64,000 nucleotides of DNA from Mycolicibacterium alvei (lineage in GTDB: Bacteria; Actinomycetota; Actinomycetes; Mycobacteriales; Mycobacteriaceae), in assembly GCF_010727325.1 (NCBI RefSeq), contig NZ_AP022565.1, positions 1 to 64,000 of the forward strand. Direction: 5' to 3'. Each line of letters opens with the position of its first letter. Position 1 is the stretch's first letter. The notes beneath the pieces are model-generated. The model did no database searches, had not been told where the DNA came from, and saw nothing but the letters and a program-made list of their open reading frames with translations. Below are positions 13,850 through 23,813 of this stretch, in pieces. The translations under genes and the position numbers were made by a program.

Positions 13850-16847
13850 GTGGCCGAAGATGCCCAGAATGACGACCTATCGACCGAGACTCCGCAAGAG
13901 GAGGGACTGCCCGAGCGGCTGAGAGTCCACTCCCTGGCGCGGGTGCTCGGCACCACCAGCAGGCGAGTGCTCGACGCCCTGGCTGAGTTCGACGGCCGTC
14001 GGCGCAGTGCCCATTCCACGATCGACAAGGTCGATGCGGAGCGGGTTCGTGACGCACTCGCTCTCGACTCGACCGAGCCGGCTCAGTCCGAGCCGGTGCA
14101 GGTCGAGGAAGTCGCGGTGGTAGCGGCCGAGTCCGTCGAGGCCCCGGTAGAAGCCTCGGCCGAGGCTTCCGAAGAGGACCCCGTCCTGGTGGGCGACGAG
14201 CCCGAGTCGCGGTTGATCCTGGAGACCGCGAATATCCCCGCGGTTCGGGAAGCGCACACCGAGCGAGCCGATTACCTGCCGCTGTTCGTCGCCCCGCAGC
14301 CCGTCAGCTTCGTGCCGGTCCTCGTCGATGTGGATGATGACGACGAAGACGACACCGATACCGACGATGACACCGATGCCGACTCGGATACCGACGACGA
14401 TCAGGCGGATCGCCCCGCCGCGCGCCGGCGCCGTCGGGGCCGTCGGGGTCGCGGTCGTGGCCGCGGTGAGCAGGCCGACGAAAACGGATCCGATTCGGGC
14501 CCGGAATCCGACACCGACACCGCTGATGACGAGAGCGATTCCGATGAGGAATCCGACGACGAGACCGATGAATCCGATGAGGGCACCGACGACGACACCG
14601 CGGGTGGCGACGGCAACAACCGTCGCCGTCGCCGCCGGCGTCGGCGCAAGTCCGGCTCCGGTGACGGTGACGACGCGGGCTCGCCGGATGACCCGCCCAA
14701 CACCGTCGTGCACGAACGTCCGTCCCGGCCCGAGCGATCGGGCAAGGGCAGCGATGACTCGGAGATCCAGGGGATCAGCGGATCGACCCGCCTGGAGGCC
14801 AAGCGTCAGCGCCGCCGCGATGGCCGTGACGCAGGCCGCCGTCGTCCCCCCATCCTGAGCGAGGCCGAGTTCCTGGCCCGCCGTGAGGCCGTCGAACGCA
14901 CCATGATCGTGCGCGACAAGGTCCGCTCCGACCCGCCGCATCAAGGTGCCCGCTACACGCAGATCGCTGTGCTGGAAGACGGTGTCGTCGTCGAGCATTT
15001 TGTGACGTCAGCGGCATCCGCCAGCCTGGTCGGCAACATCTACCTCGGCATCGTGCAGAACGTGCTGCCCTCAATGGAGGCTGCCTTCGTCGACATCGGC
15101 CGCGGACGCAACGGTGTCCTCTACGCGGGCGAGGTGAACTGGGAGGCCGCCGGCCTCGGCGGGTCGAACCGCAAGATCGAGCAGGCCCTCAAGCCGGGCG
15201 ACTATGTCGTCGTCCAGGTCAGCAAGGATCCGGTGGGGCACAAGGGCGCCCGGCTCACCACGCAGGTGTCGCTGGCCGGTCGCTACCTGGTCTACGTGCC
15301 GGGTGCGTCGTCGACCGGCATCAGCCGCAAGCTGCCCGACACCGAACGCCAGCGGCTCAAGGAGATCCTCAAAGAGGTTGTTCCGGCCGATGCCGGGGTG
15401 ATCATCCGCACCGCGTCGGAGGGCGTGAAAGCCGAGGACATCCGATCCGACGTCGAACGGTTGCAGCAGCGCTGGACCGAGATCGACGCCAAGGGCGCCG
15501 AGGTCACCGCGAAGAAGGCGGCGGCGCGGCCGTCGCCCCTACGAAGAGCCCGATGTTCTGGTCAAGGTCATCCGTGACCTGTTCAACGAGGACTTCTCCG
15601 GCCTGATCGTCTCCGGCGACGAGGCCTGGGACACGATCAACTCCTACGTCAACACCGTTGCACCCGATCTCATGGGCCGGCTCACCAAGTACGAACCCGC
15701 CGGTGGTGCCGATGCGCCCGACGTGTTCGCCGTGCACCGCATCGACGAGCAGTTGGCCAAGGCGCTCGATCGCAAGGTGTGGCTGCCCTCGGGCGGAACC
15801 CTGGTCATCGACCGCACCGAAGCGATGACCGTCGTCGACGTCAACACCGGCAAGTTCACCGGTGCCGGCGGCAACCTCGAGCAGACCGTCACCCGCAACA
15901 ACCTGGAGGCCGCCGAGGAGATCGTGCGGCAACTACGGTTGCGCGACATCGGCGGCATCGTGGTCATCGACTTCATCGACATGGTCCTCGAATCGAACCG
16001 GGATCTGGTACTGCGCAGGCTGACCGAGGCCCTGGGCCGGGACCGCACGCGGCACCAGGTGTCCGAGGTGACCTCGCTGGGCCTCGTGCAGCTGACCCGA
16101 AAGAAGTTGGGTACCGGTCTGATCGAGGCGTTCTCGACATCGTGCACCCATTGCGCCGGCCGCGGCATCGTGCTGCATGGTGACCCGGTCGACACGGCCG
16201 CGTCGTCCAACTCCGGCCGCAAGACCGAATCCAGTGGCAGCGGCGGAAGCAGCAGCCGCCGAAGCAAGCGGGGTAAGCGGGGCAATGCCCGTCCGGAGCC
16301 CGAAGAGACGCCGGTCGTCAAGGTGCCTGACCATCCGGTCGGTGAGCACCCGATGTTCAAGGCCATGGCTGCGGCGAACGACCGCCCCGACGAAGACCAC
16401 GAAGGTCACGAGGACATCGACGAGCATGCCGCCGAGGCCCATGACGGCGAGGGTGACGAGCAGGTGACTCCTGACGACGCGGGCGTGACCGACGAATCTC
16501 CCGACGGCTTCGATGCGCACGACGCCGAGGAATCGGACGAATCGGACGAGGACTCGGATGAGGACTCGGAAGAAGACGAAGACGAGATCGACCTCGACGA
16601 TGAGGACCTCGATGACGACGACGAGGACCTCGACGACGACTCGGACGAGGACCTCGAGGACGACCCGGACGACGAGGACTTGGATGACGAGGACTCTGAC
16701 GACCCTGACGAGGATGACGAGGATGACGAGTCCGAGAAGGACGTCTACCAGGCTCCAGAGCCCGTGGTAGCAGAGGTGACACCCAACCGCGGCCGTGTTC
16801 GTCGACGTGCCGCAGCCAGGCCCGCCGGGCCGCCCCGCCAGGACTAG
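13850..16847 (+). CDS. rne: Ribonuclease E/G, frameshift in the catalytic domain
   Basis: Essential endoribonuclease for rRNA processing and mRNA decay. About 1,000 residues: a low-complexity N-terminal arm with acidic runs (14320-14600) and arginine-rich blocks, the S1 domain (GNIYLGIVQNVLPSMEAAFVDIGRGRNGVL), the DNase I-like catalytic part (VVDVNTGKFTGAGGN; DIGGIVVIDFIDM), the zinc link (TSCTHCAGRG) and a long acidic C-terminal tail. The frame moves by two bases near 15520-15540. Two single deletions in a GGC-rich stretch and a C run explain it and restore KKAGGAAVAPYEEPDVL. The GTG start follows GAGGAG. An IS element is inserted 3 bp after the stop. Confidence 0.93.
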
Positions 16848-16850
16848 TGG
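16841..16850. repeat. Target-site duplication, left copy
   Basis: GGACTAGTGG, identical to 18354-18363 on the other side of the IS. It contains the rne stop codon TAG, so the insertion leaves rne complete. Confidence 0.9.
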
Positions 16851-16868
16851 CAATGCCGCGCAGTTAAG
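16851..16868. repeat. IS left terminal inverted repeat
   Basis: CAATGCCGCGCAGTTAAG; perfect inverse of 18336-18353. Confidence 0.92.
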
Positions 16869-16883
16869 GTCCGCGCCCTGTTG

Positions 16884-18222
16884 TCAACCGTCGAGGATTT
16901 CGATGGTGATGGCGGTTGTGTAGTTGGTGCGGTCGATGGCGCCTTTAGCCCGGTGCTTGGAAATGGCGCGTTTGACCACTCGGGGACTCGAGCGTGATCG
17001 CCGCGCTGGTAGCGGCTGGTTGAGGGCGGCGGCTCCGATGCAGCCGATCAGGTCGATGGTGGCGTCGGCGATCGTTGCGGCGGCGTGAATGACTTGGTCG
17101 CGGGCGGTGTTCAGGGCGACGGTGAGGCTCAGCCGGTCGGGGCCGATGTCGGGACGGGCCAGTGCGGTATCGGCCAGGGCGGTGCGCAGGGCCTGGTAGG
17201 TGATCAGCAGTGCGTAGACCTCTTGGGTGATGCCGGCGGGGGTACCCGCGCGCAGCACTCGTCCGCCCAGAATGGTCGATTTCAATTCCAGGTAGCTGGT
17301 TTCAATCTCCCACCGTTGATGGTAGAGCTCGACCAGTTCGTCTGCGGGATATTGCTTTTCGTCTAGCAGGGTGGTGACCAGGCGGTAGTGACCGTAGCGG
17401 GTCGCCCCGCCGTCGAGCCGCACGCTGATGCGGGCGTCGATCACCCGCACGGTCACCGCGCCCATCCGTGCCAGCCACGTCCGGTCCGCCAGCGTCTTGA
17501 TCGGGGCAGCACACGGGCGTCTTTGCAGCGGATCAGCAACTCGGCATGGGTCGAGGCGATCTTTCCACGAGCTGTGACGGCGAAGTTGCGGTCAGCCAAC
17601 AGCAGCATGTCTGGTTTCAGGCACCGCAGCAGCGTTGGTGCATAGGTGGTTTCGCCTACTCCGTAGGCGCCGAACACGGCATCGACGACGGTGCGGGTGC
17701 CACACGCCACGACCGTCAGCATGCGCAGCATCGGATACCGGACTCGGCGTCGGGGCGGCCGGTTTGGCGGCCGAACGCTGCGGCGTTGGCTGCACTGTTG
17801 GGCACGAACATCGAGGTGCCGTCGATCGCGCAGACCAACAGCCCATGCCAGCGCGTCGCGCCGACAGCCGGGCCGCGTACCAGGGTGAACAATTCGCGCA
17901 GCGGGGCAACTCCGACACGTCGCAATGCTTGTGACAGTGCCGAAGAACCCGGTGCGGCCACGGTGACCGGATCCAGGCCGGCGACCAGCCGCGCCCAGAC
18001 CTGCTGGTATCCGATCTCGGCGAACAACGCCCCGGCCAGCAGCAGGTAGACCACGACCCGCGAGGGCAGCACCCGAACACGGCGCTGTACGCGGCCGGTG
18101 TTCTCCAAGGCGGCATCTACAAGATCGGCGGACACGATCCGGGTCAACTCGCCCAGATGGCCCGGCGCGAACCGGCCCTGACGACCCGGTGGCCCAGGAC
18201 AGATGACAGACTGAACAGACAG
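16884..18222 (-). CDS. IS4-family DDE transposase, two apparent single-base deletions
   Basis: The transposase cuts and joins the element ends. Three frame segments form one protein: an N-terminal part (GRFAPGHLGELTRIV, LPSRVVVYLLLAGALF), a middle part (YPMLRMLTVVACGTRTV) and a C-terminal part (GAVTVRVIDARISV). DDE residues are the first D in CAIDGTSMFVP, the second D in LLLADRNFA, and the E in YHQRWEIETSYLELK, the IS4 Y-R-E-K signature. One missing base near 17745 and one near 17500 restore continuity. The start is uncertain: a CTG at 18222 lies 5 nt after AGGGAG and gives about 446 residues. Both fall in the error-rich half of the window, so the enzyme may be functional. Confidence 0.82.
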
Positions 18223-18287
18223 CGGAACTCCCTGGTGAGATGGTGTCTTTGGACGGACAATCCATCGATACCGGGAGTTCCGCTGTC
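18218..18287 (-). promoter_or_regulatory. Inverted repeat in the transposase leader
   Basis: Perfect 15-bp arms (GACAGCGGAACTCCC at 18218-18232 and its complement at 18273-18287) separated by 40 nt. In the transposase-sense RNA the second arm contains the likely ribosome binding site (GGGAG) and start codon. Read-through transcripts entering the IS would fold and hide it; transcripts starting in the loop would not. This is inferred by analogy with IS10-type protection. Confidence 0.6.
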
Positions 18288-18335
18288 CTACCGGCATCCC
18301 ACACGGCGTGTCACAATTGCCACACCAGTCACACG

Positions 18336-18353
18336 CTTAACTGCGCGGCATTG
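18336..18353. repeat. IS right terminal inverted repeat
   Basis: CTTAACTGCGCGGCATTG; perfect inverse of 16851-16868. Confidence 0.92.
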
Positions 18354-18363
18354 GGACTAGTGG
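18354..18363. repeat. Target-site duplication, right copy
   Basis: GGACTAGTGG, same as 16841-16850. Confidence 0.9.
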
Positions 18364-18525
18364 GCGGTTTGACCCTCTACCCGCTGGTCAAGTACCCTTG
18401 ACCAGTTGTCTCCAGTGCCTGTAATAGTCGCAGGCCGGTGACGGCGGGGCAGCCCGCCACCCAAGACCCGCGCACGCACCGACCGGTAGCGCGCGCCCGC
18501 AGAGAGCAGCAGAGCAGAGGACACG

Positions 18526-18837
18526 ATGGCGACATACGCAATCGTCAAGACCGGCGGCAAGCAGTACAAGGTTGCCGTCGGTGACGTGGTGAAGGTTGAG
18601 AAGCTCGACACCGAGCCGGGCGCGTCGGTATCACTGCCCGTCGCCCTGGTGGTCGACGGTGCCAGCGTCACCAGCAAGGCCGATGACCTGGCCAAGGTCG
18701 CCGTGACCGGCGAGGTGCTGGAGCACACCAAGGGTCCCAAGATCCGCATCCACAAGTTCAAGAACAAGACCGGCTACCACAAGCGCCAGGGGCACCGTCA
18801 GCAGCTGACCGTGCTCAAGGTCACCGGTATCAAGTAG
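18526..18837 (+). CDS. rplU: 50S ribosomal protein L21
   Basis: 103 residues, full length. The N-terminus [26 protein letters not shown] and the C-terminal block [21 protein letters not shown] with its rRNA-binding basic residues are diagnostic. First gene of the rplU-rpmA-obg-proB run. About 160 bp of leader separates it from the IS end, so its native promoter probably survives the insertion. Confidence 0.98.
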   Translation: MATYAIVKTGGKQYKVAVGDVVKVEKLDTEPGASVSLPVALVVDGASVTSKADDLAKVAVTGEVLEHTKGPKIRIHKFKNKTGYHKRQGHRQQLTVLKVTGIK

Positions 18838-18852
18838 CAAGGGAGCGAACTA

Positions 18853-19119
18853 ATGGCACACAAAAAGGGCGCTTCCAGCTCGCGCAACGGTCGTGATTCC
18901 GCAGCCCAGCGGCTCGGCGTCAAGCGTTTCGGTGGTCAGGTCGTCAAGGCCGGCGAGATTCTCGTCCGCCAGCGCGGCACCCATTTCCATCCCGGCGTGA
19001 ATGTCGGTCGTGGTGGCGATGACACGCTGTTCGCACTGTCCCCCGGCGCTGTGGAGTTCGGCTCCAAGCGCGGCCGCAAGCACGTGAACATCGTTCCCGT
19101 GCCGCGCCCGGAGGCCTGA
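18853..19119 (+). CDS. rpmA: 50S ribosomal protein L27
   Basis: 88 residues. [29 protein letters not shown] is the conserved N-terminus that reaches the peptidyl-transferase centre; [24 protein letters not shown] follows. It starts 15 bp after rplU in the same operon. A strong hairpin follows before obg. Confidence 0.98.
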   Translation: MAHKKGASSSRNGRDSAAQRLGVKRFGGQVVKAGEILVRQRGTHFHPGVNVGRGGDDTLFALSPGAVEFGSKRGRKHVNIVPVPRPEA

Positions 19120-19138
19120 GACTTAGAGGATTCTCCGC

Positions 19139-19192
19139 GAATGTGAAGCAGCTGCGAGTTCTCGATCGAACTTTCGCGATAGCTTCACATTC
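19139..19192 (+). promoter_or_regulatory. Long hairpin between rpmA and obg
   Basis: Outer stem of 11 perfect pairs (GAATGTGAAGC, 19139-19149, with 19182-19192) around an inner stem (GTTC/GAAC extended by GCGA/TCGC). It ends 17 bp before the obg ATG. There is no T-run, so it looks more like a processing or attenuation element than a simple terminator. Confidence 0.55.
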
Positions 19193-19209
19193 GACGGAGA
19201 GGATGTCCG

Positions 19210-20658
19210 ATGCCCCGGTTTGTCGACCGCGTCGTCATTCATGCGCGTGCAGGCAACGGTGGCCACGGCTGCGCGTCGGTGCACCGAGAGAAATTCAAAC
19301 CTCTCGGTGGACCCGACGGAGGTAACGGTGGTCGCGGCGGCAGCATCGTGCTCGTCGTCGACCCGCAGGTGCACACCCTGCTGGACTTCCATTTCCACCC
19401 GCACGTCGACGCCCCCTCCGGCAAGCCGGGTGCGGGCAGCAACCGTGACGGTGCCACCGGCGACGACCTGGTCGTGCGCGTGCCGGACGGCACGGTGGTG
19501 CTCGACGAGAACGGCCGGATGTTGGCCGACCTGGTCGGTGCCGGCACCCGGTTCGAAGCTGCGCAGGGCGGTCGAGGTGGGCTCGGCAACGCCGCACTGG
19601 CTTCCCGGGCCCGCAAGGCCCCCGGCTTCGCCCTCCTCGGTGAGAAGGGGCAGGCCCGAGATCTCACGCTGGAACTCAAGACCGTTGCCGATGTCGGCCT
19701 GATCGGATTTCCGTCGGCGGGCAAATCGTCTCTGGTGTCGACCATCTCGGCGGCCAAGCCCAAGATCGCCGACTATCCGTTCACCACCCTGGTGCCCAAC
19801 CTGGGCGTGGTGTCAGCAGGCGACAACACCTTCACCGTCGCCGACGTTCCCGGTCTGATCCCCGGCGCATCCGAGGGCCGGGGCCTCGGCCTGGAATTCC
19901 TTCGGCACCTTGAGCGCTGCGCTGTGCTCGTGCATGTCGTGGACTGCGCCACCATGGAACCCGGGCGTGACCCGATCTCCGACATCGAGGCTTTGGAGGC
20001 CGAACTCGCGGCCTACACTCCGACCCTGCAAGGCGATTCCACGCTGGGCGACCTGGCATCGCGGCCACGTGCAGTGGTGCTCAACAAGATCGACGTTCCC
20101 GATGCCCGGGAGCTGGCCGACTTCGTGCGTGAAGACGTGCAGTCCCAGTTCGGCTGGCCGGTGTACGAGATCTCGACCGTCAGCCGTGATGGTTTGCGGC
20201 CGTTGATCTTTGCGCTGTGGGAGATGGTAAAGGCGTATCGCGATGCGCAGCCTGAGGTGGTGCCCAGGCGTCCGGTGATCCGGCCGATCGCAGTCGACGA
20301 GAGCGGCTTCACCGTCGAATCGGACGGATACGGCGGGTTTTTGGTGCGCGGTACCCGTCCCGAGCGCTGGATCGCCCAGACCGACTTCGGCAACGACGAG
20401 GCCGTCGGCTATCTCGGTGACCGGTTGGCGCGGTTGGGTGTCGAGGATGCGTTGTTCAAGAATGGCGCCAAGCCCGGCTGCGCCGTGACCATCGGTGACA
20501 TGACTTTTGACTGGGAACCGCAGACCCCGGCCGGTATCGACATGCCGCTGACCGGTCGAGGTACTGACATCCGGCTCGAACAGAGCGACCGGATCGGTGC
20601 CTCCGAACGCAAGGCCGCGCGGCGCGAACGGCGCCAGCCCGGGAGCGAGGACGAGTGA
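19210..20658 (+). CDS. obg: GTPase Obg/CgtA
   Basis: Ribosome-associated GTPase for 50S assembly and stress response; 482 residues. The glycine-rich Obg fold covers about residues 1-158 ([13 protein letters not shown]). The G domain has GFPSAGKSS at 166-174, DVPGLI as G3 and LNKIDV as G4. A C-terminal OCT domain ([18 protein letters not shown]) and a basic tail follow. Intact. The last codons overlap the proB GTG. Confidence 0.97.
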   Translation: MPRFVDRVVIHARAGNGGHGCASVHREKFKPLGGPDGGNGGRGGSIVLVVDPQVHTLLDFHFHPHVDAPSGKPGAGSNRDGATGDDLVVRVPDGTVVLDENGRMLADLVGAGTRFEAAQGGRGGLGNAALASRARKAPGFALLGEKGQARDLTLELKTVADVGLIGFPSAGKSSLVSTISAAKPKIADYPFTTLVPNLGVVSAGDNTFTVADVPGLIPGASEGRGLGLEFLRHLERCAVLVHVVDCATMEPGRDPISDIEALEAELAAYTPTLQGDSTLGDLASRPRAVVLNKIDVPDARELADFVREDVQSQFGWPVYEISTVSRDGLRPLIFALWEMVKAYRDAQPEVVPRRPVIRPIAVDESGFTVESDGYGGFLVRGTRPERWIAQTDFGNDEAVGYLGDRLARLGVEDALFKNGAKPGCAVTIGDMTFDWEPQTPAGIDMPLTGRGTDIRLEQSDRIGASERKAARRERRQPGSEDE

Positions 20659-21790
20659 CCAGCGCAGGCTCGACGCACTCCTCCGCACATCGGGAAGCGA
20701 TTCGGACCGCTCGCAGTGTCGTCGTCAAGATCGGCACCACTGCGCTGACCACTCCGTCCGGGGTGTTTGACGCCGGCCGACTCGCGGTCCTGGTCGAGGC
20801 CATCGAAGGCCGGATGCGCGCCGGCTCTGATCTGGTGATCGTGTCCTCGGGTGCCATCGCTGCCGGAATCGAGCCGCTGGGGCTGTCCAAGCGCCCCACC
20901 GATCTGGCCAACAAGCAGGCGGCCGCCAGCGTCGGGCAGGTCGCCCTGGTCAACGCCTGGAGTTCAGCCTTCGCCGTCTACAACCGAACGGTCGGGCAGG
21001 TACTACTGACCGCCCACGACATCGCGATGCGGGTGCAGCACAACAACGCCCAGCGCACGCTGGACCGGTTGCGCGCGCTGCATGCGGTGGCGATCGTCAA
21101 CGAGAACGACACCGTGGCCACCAACGAGATCCGGTTCGGCGACAACGATCGGCTGTCGGCGCTGGTGGCTCAGTTGGTCGGTGCCGACGCGCTGATCCTG
21201 CTGTCCGACATCGACGGCCTGTATGACGGTGACCCCCGGAAAGCATCTCCGGATAACCCGGCGCGGTTCATTCCTGAGGTCGGTGCGCAGGGGGATCTCG
21301 ACGGGGTGGTGGCGGCGGTGGCAGCCACCTGGGCACCGGCGGCATGGCCTCGAAGCTGTCTTCGGCGTTGTTGGCTGCCGATGCCGGGGTGCCGGTGCTG
21401 CTGGCCGCCGCGGCGGATGCCGCTGCGGCACTGAGCGATGCCTCGGTCGGCACCGTGTTCGCGCCGCGTCCCGAGCGGATGTCGGCGCGGCGCTTCTGGG
21501 TTCGCCATGCCGCGGAATCGCACGGCGCGCTGACCCTCGACGACGGTGCGGTGCGTGCGGTCGTCCAGCGGCGGCGTTCGCTGCTGCCCGCCGGGATCAC
21601 CGAGGTCACCGGCTACTTCCACGGCGGTGACGTGGTGGACCTGCGGGCGCTTGACGGGCAGACCGTGGCGCGGGGCGTGGTGGCCTACGAAGCGTCGGAG
21701 TTGGCTGCGATCATCGGCCGTTCGACGCCGGATCTGCCGCCCGAACTGCGCCGTCCCGCGGTACACGCCGACGATCTGGTCGCCACCTAG
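20655..21790 (+). CDS. proB: Glutamate 5-kinase, one frameshift
   Basis: First step of proline synthesis, phosphorylating glutamate. The amino-acid kinase domain shows [48 protein letters not shown] and [13 protein letters not shown]; a C-terminal PUA domain ([20 protein letters not shown]) ends the protein. One G missing near 21311-21317 breaks the frame; restoring it gives [18 protein letters not shown], the conserved GTGGM substrate loop. The GTG start overlaps the obg stop. The pathway partner proA lies 8 kb downstream. Confidence 0.95.
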
Positions 21791-21791
21791 G

Positions 21792-21840
21792 GATTTGGGT
21801 GCACCCACCGGCGCCCACCGCCGCTAGATGCACCGAAATC
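21792..21840. terminator. Hairpin between convergent proB and TetR genes
   Basis: 12-bp stem with one mismatch (GATTTGGGTGCA against TGCACCGAAATC) and a 25-nt loop. It reads the same from both sides, so it may serve both genes. Confidence 0.55.
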
Positions 21841-22474
21841 ACTGGGGTGGGGACTGCAGATACAGGGCACCCCAGATGATTTCGGTAAGCGTGTCGGCCA
21901 GTTCGGCATCGTAGGACGCCGGGTGCGACGGCAGATTCTGGTGGCAGGTCCGCTCCACCATCCAGGTCAGCGTGCTCGCGGTGGCCGCGGCCTGCAACTG
22001 CGGCCGGATCGCCCCGACGGACTGGCCGCCCTCGATCACCCTGGTGAGCTGGTCGGAGATCCCGGTCAGCAGTTCCCGGTAGGTTTGCCCGACGAGTGGG
22101 TCATAGGCCGACATCTCGTTGAGCGCGATCAACACCGGCTGGTGGGTCCGATAGCTGGCGATGATGCCCGACATGGCGGCATGGACATCGGCGGGGTCGC
22201 GCCGTCCCGAGACGTTCCACCACCGCTCGGCGGCCTGGGTCAGATCGCCGAACACCTGGGTGGCCAACCGGCGCAGCAGGTGGCCCTTGTCTTCAAAGTA
22301 GATGTAGAAGCTGGCCCGGGAGATCCCGGCCTCGGTGGCCAGTCTGTCGACGCTGAGTTCGGTGAAGCTGGCGCCGTCGGCCATCAGCCGGTCGGTGGCG
22401 TCGAGCAGTTGCCGTTCGATCCGCTCGCGGCGTTCCTCCCGGTTGGCCTGCGGCTTCCGTGTTACCGATGGCAT
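21839..22474 (-). CDS. TetR-family transcriptional regulator
   Basis: 211 residues. The N-terminal helix-turn-helix is clear: RIERQLLDATDRLMADGASFTELSVDRLATEAGISRASFYIYFEDKGHLLRRLA. The C-terminal ligand domain (WWNVSGRRDPADVHAAMSGIIASYRTHQPV) resembles the EthR-like mycobacterial group. It is divergent from a P450 gene across a 67-bp gap that holds a perfect palindrome, so it most likely represses itself and the P450. The ligand is unknown. Confidence 0.88.
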   Translation of the reverse strand: MPSVTRKPQANREERRERIERQLLDATDRLMADGASFTELSVDRLATEAGISRASFYIYFEDKGHLLRRLATQVFGDLTQAAERWWNVSGRRDPADVHAAMSGIIASYRTHQPVLIALNEMSAYDPLVGQTYRELLTGISDQLTRVIEGGQSVGAIRPQLQAAATASTLTWMVERTCHQNLPSHPASYDAELADTLTEIIWGALYLQSPPQ

Positions 22475-22508
22475 GACCTCAACAGTATCGGCTCACAACA
22501 CACCTTGA

Positions 22509-22525
22509 CTAGACATAATGTCTAG
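22509..22525. promoter_or_regulatory. Palindromic TetR operator in the TetR/P450 intergenic region
   Basis: CTAGACAT-A-ATGTCTAG, a perfect 17-bp palindrome. For the P450, TTGACT (22505-22510) and TATTGT (22529-22534) are spaced 18 bp apart, so the operator overlaps the -35 and fills the spacer. Confidence 0.75.
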
Positions 22526-22541
22526 ACCTATTGTCGTCGAT

Positions 22542-23813
22542 ATGACTGTGTCGTCCATCACATCGAGTTCCCCGCGCCCCTACGACCCGATCGACCTGTC
22601 GTCGCGGGCGTTCTGGGCGACCACGGCCGCCGATCGCGAAGTCACCTTCGCCGAACTGCGTGCTTCCCGCCCCGTCAGCTGGCACCCACCTGTCGAGGAC
22701 GCGCTCATGCAGGATCCCGACGATCGGGGATTCTGGGCCGTCACGCGGCACGCCGACATCGTGACCATCAGCCGCGACAGTGAGACGTTCCTGTCCGGCA
22801 AAGGTGTGTTGTTCGAGACGATTCCCGAAGAGTTGCTCGAGGCGTCACAGTCGTTTCTGGCGATGGACGCGCCACGGCACACACTGATCCGAAAACTCGT
22901 CCATTCGGCATTCACGCCCCGGCAAGTGGCCCGCATCGAAACCTCGATCCAGGACAACGCCCGGCAGATCGTGGCCGAGCTCAAGGACGCGGGCAGCGGG
23001 GTGGACTTCGTCGATCAGTGCGCCAAGGAACTGCCCATCCGCACGTTGTCGGACATGGTCGGGATTCCCGAGTCCGAACGCCAGCAGGTGGCACATGCCG
23101 CGGACGCGTTGGTGTCCTGGGCCGACCCGGTGTACCTGGCCGGGCGCAACCCGCTGGAGGTGCTGCTGCAGAGCCAGATGTACCTGCATCAGGTGGCGAA
23201 TGCGCTTGCCGCACAACGCCGGGATGATCCGGGCGACGATCTGTTCAGCGCGCTGGTCCACGCCGAGGTCGACGGGGACCGCCTCACCGACGCCGAGGTC
23301 GCGGCGTTCTTCGTGCTGCTGGCGGTGGCGGGCAACGACACCACGCGCCAGACCACCAGCCACGCCCTCAAGGCACTCACCGACCACCCCGACCAACGCG
23401 CCTGGCTCATGGCCGATTTCGATGATCGGATCGGTGGCGCCGTGGAAGAGTTCGTGCGCTGGGCCACCCCGGTGATGACTTTCCGTCGCACCGCCGCGGT
23501 CGATGTCGAACTGGGCGGACAGCAGATCGCGGCGGGGGAGAAGGTGGTGATGTTCTACGCCTCGGGTAACTGGGACTCCGACGTGTTCGACCGGCCCGAG
23601 GTTTTCGACCTGAGCCGAAAGCCCAACCCGCACCTGGGGTTCGGCGGCGGTGGTCGTCACTTCTGCCTGGGTGCACACGTCGCCCGGACGCAACTTCGGG
23701 CCATCTTCGGTGAGCTGTTGCACCAACTGCCCGACATTGCCGCCGGCGAACCGGCCTACCTGGAAGGCAATTTCGTGCACGCTATCCGGTCGATGCCGTG
23801 CACGTTCTCCTGA
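22542..23813 (+). CDS. Cytochrome P450
   Basis: Soluble bacterial heme monooxygenase, 423 residues. I-helix AGNDTT at 263-268, ExxR at 303-306, and the heme loop FGGGGRHFCLG with the Cys ligand at 375. The start at 22542 (MTVSSITSSSPRPYDPIDL) is preferred over 22518, because the latter lies inside the operator; a leaderless transcript would fit. The C-terminal 32 bp overlap the convergent sirtuin gene. No ferredoxin or reductase is adjacent, and the substrate is unknown. Control by the divergent TetR is likely. Confidence 0.9.
   Translation: MTVSSITSSSPRPYDPIDLSSRAFWATTAADREVTFAELRASRPVSWHPPVEDALMQDPDDRGFWAVTRHADIVTISRDSETFLSGKGVLFETIPEELLEASQSFLAMDAPRHTLIRKLVHSAFTPRQVARIETSIQDNARQIVAELKDAGSGVDFVDQCAKELPIRTLSDMVGIPESERQQVAHAADALVSWADPVYLAGRNPLEVLLQSQMYLHQVANALAAQRRDDPGDDLFSALVHAEVDGDRLTDAEVAAFFVLLAVAGNDTTRQTTSHALKALTDHPDQRAWLMADFDDRIGGAVEEFVRWATPVMTFRRTAAVDVELGGQQIAAGEKVVMFYASGNWDSDVFDRPEVFDLSRKPNPHLGFGGGGRHFCLGAHVARTQLRAIFGELLHQLPDIAAGEPAYLEGNFVHAIRSMPCTFS

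Larger units (their letters stand above)
16851..18353 (-). mobile_element. IS4-family insertion sequence, 1,503 bp
   Basis: The element is bounded by perfect 18-bp terminal inverted repeats (starting CAATGCCGCGCAGTTAAG) and by a 10-bp target duplication, as expected for IS4-family elements. One transposase gene on the minus strand fills it. The ends are intact, so the insertion looks recent. It separates rne from rplU. Confidence 0.93.

Noticed and set aside
13877..14998. Minus-strand 373-codon frame over the rne N-terminal arm
   Set aside because: Mirror of acidic and basic low-complexity codons in rne.
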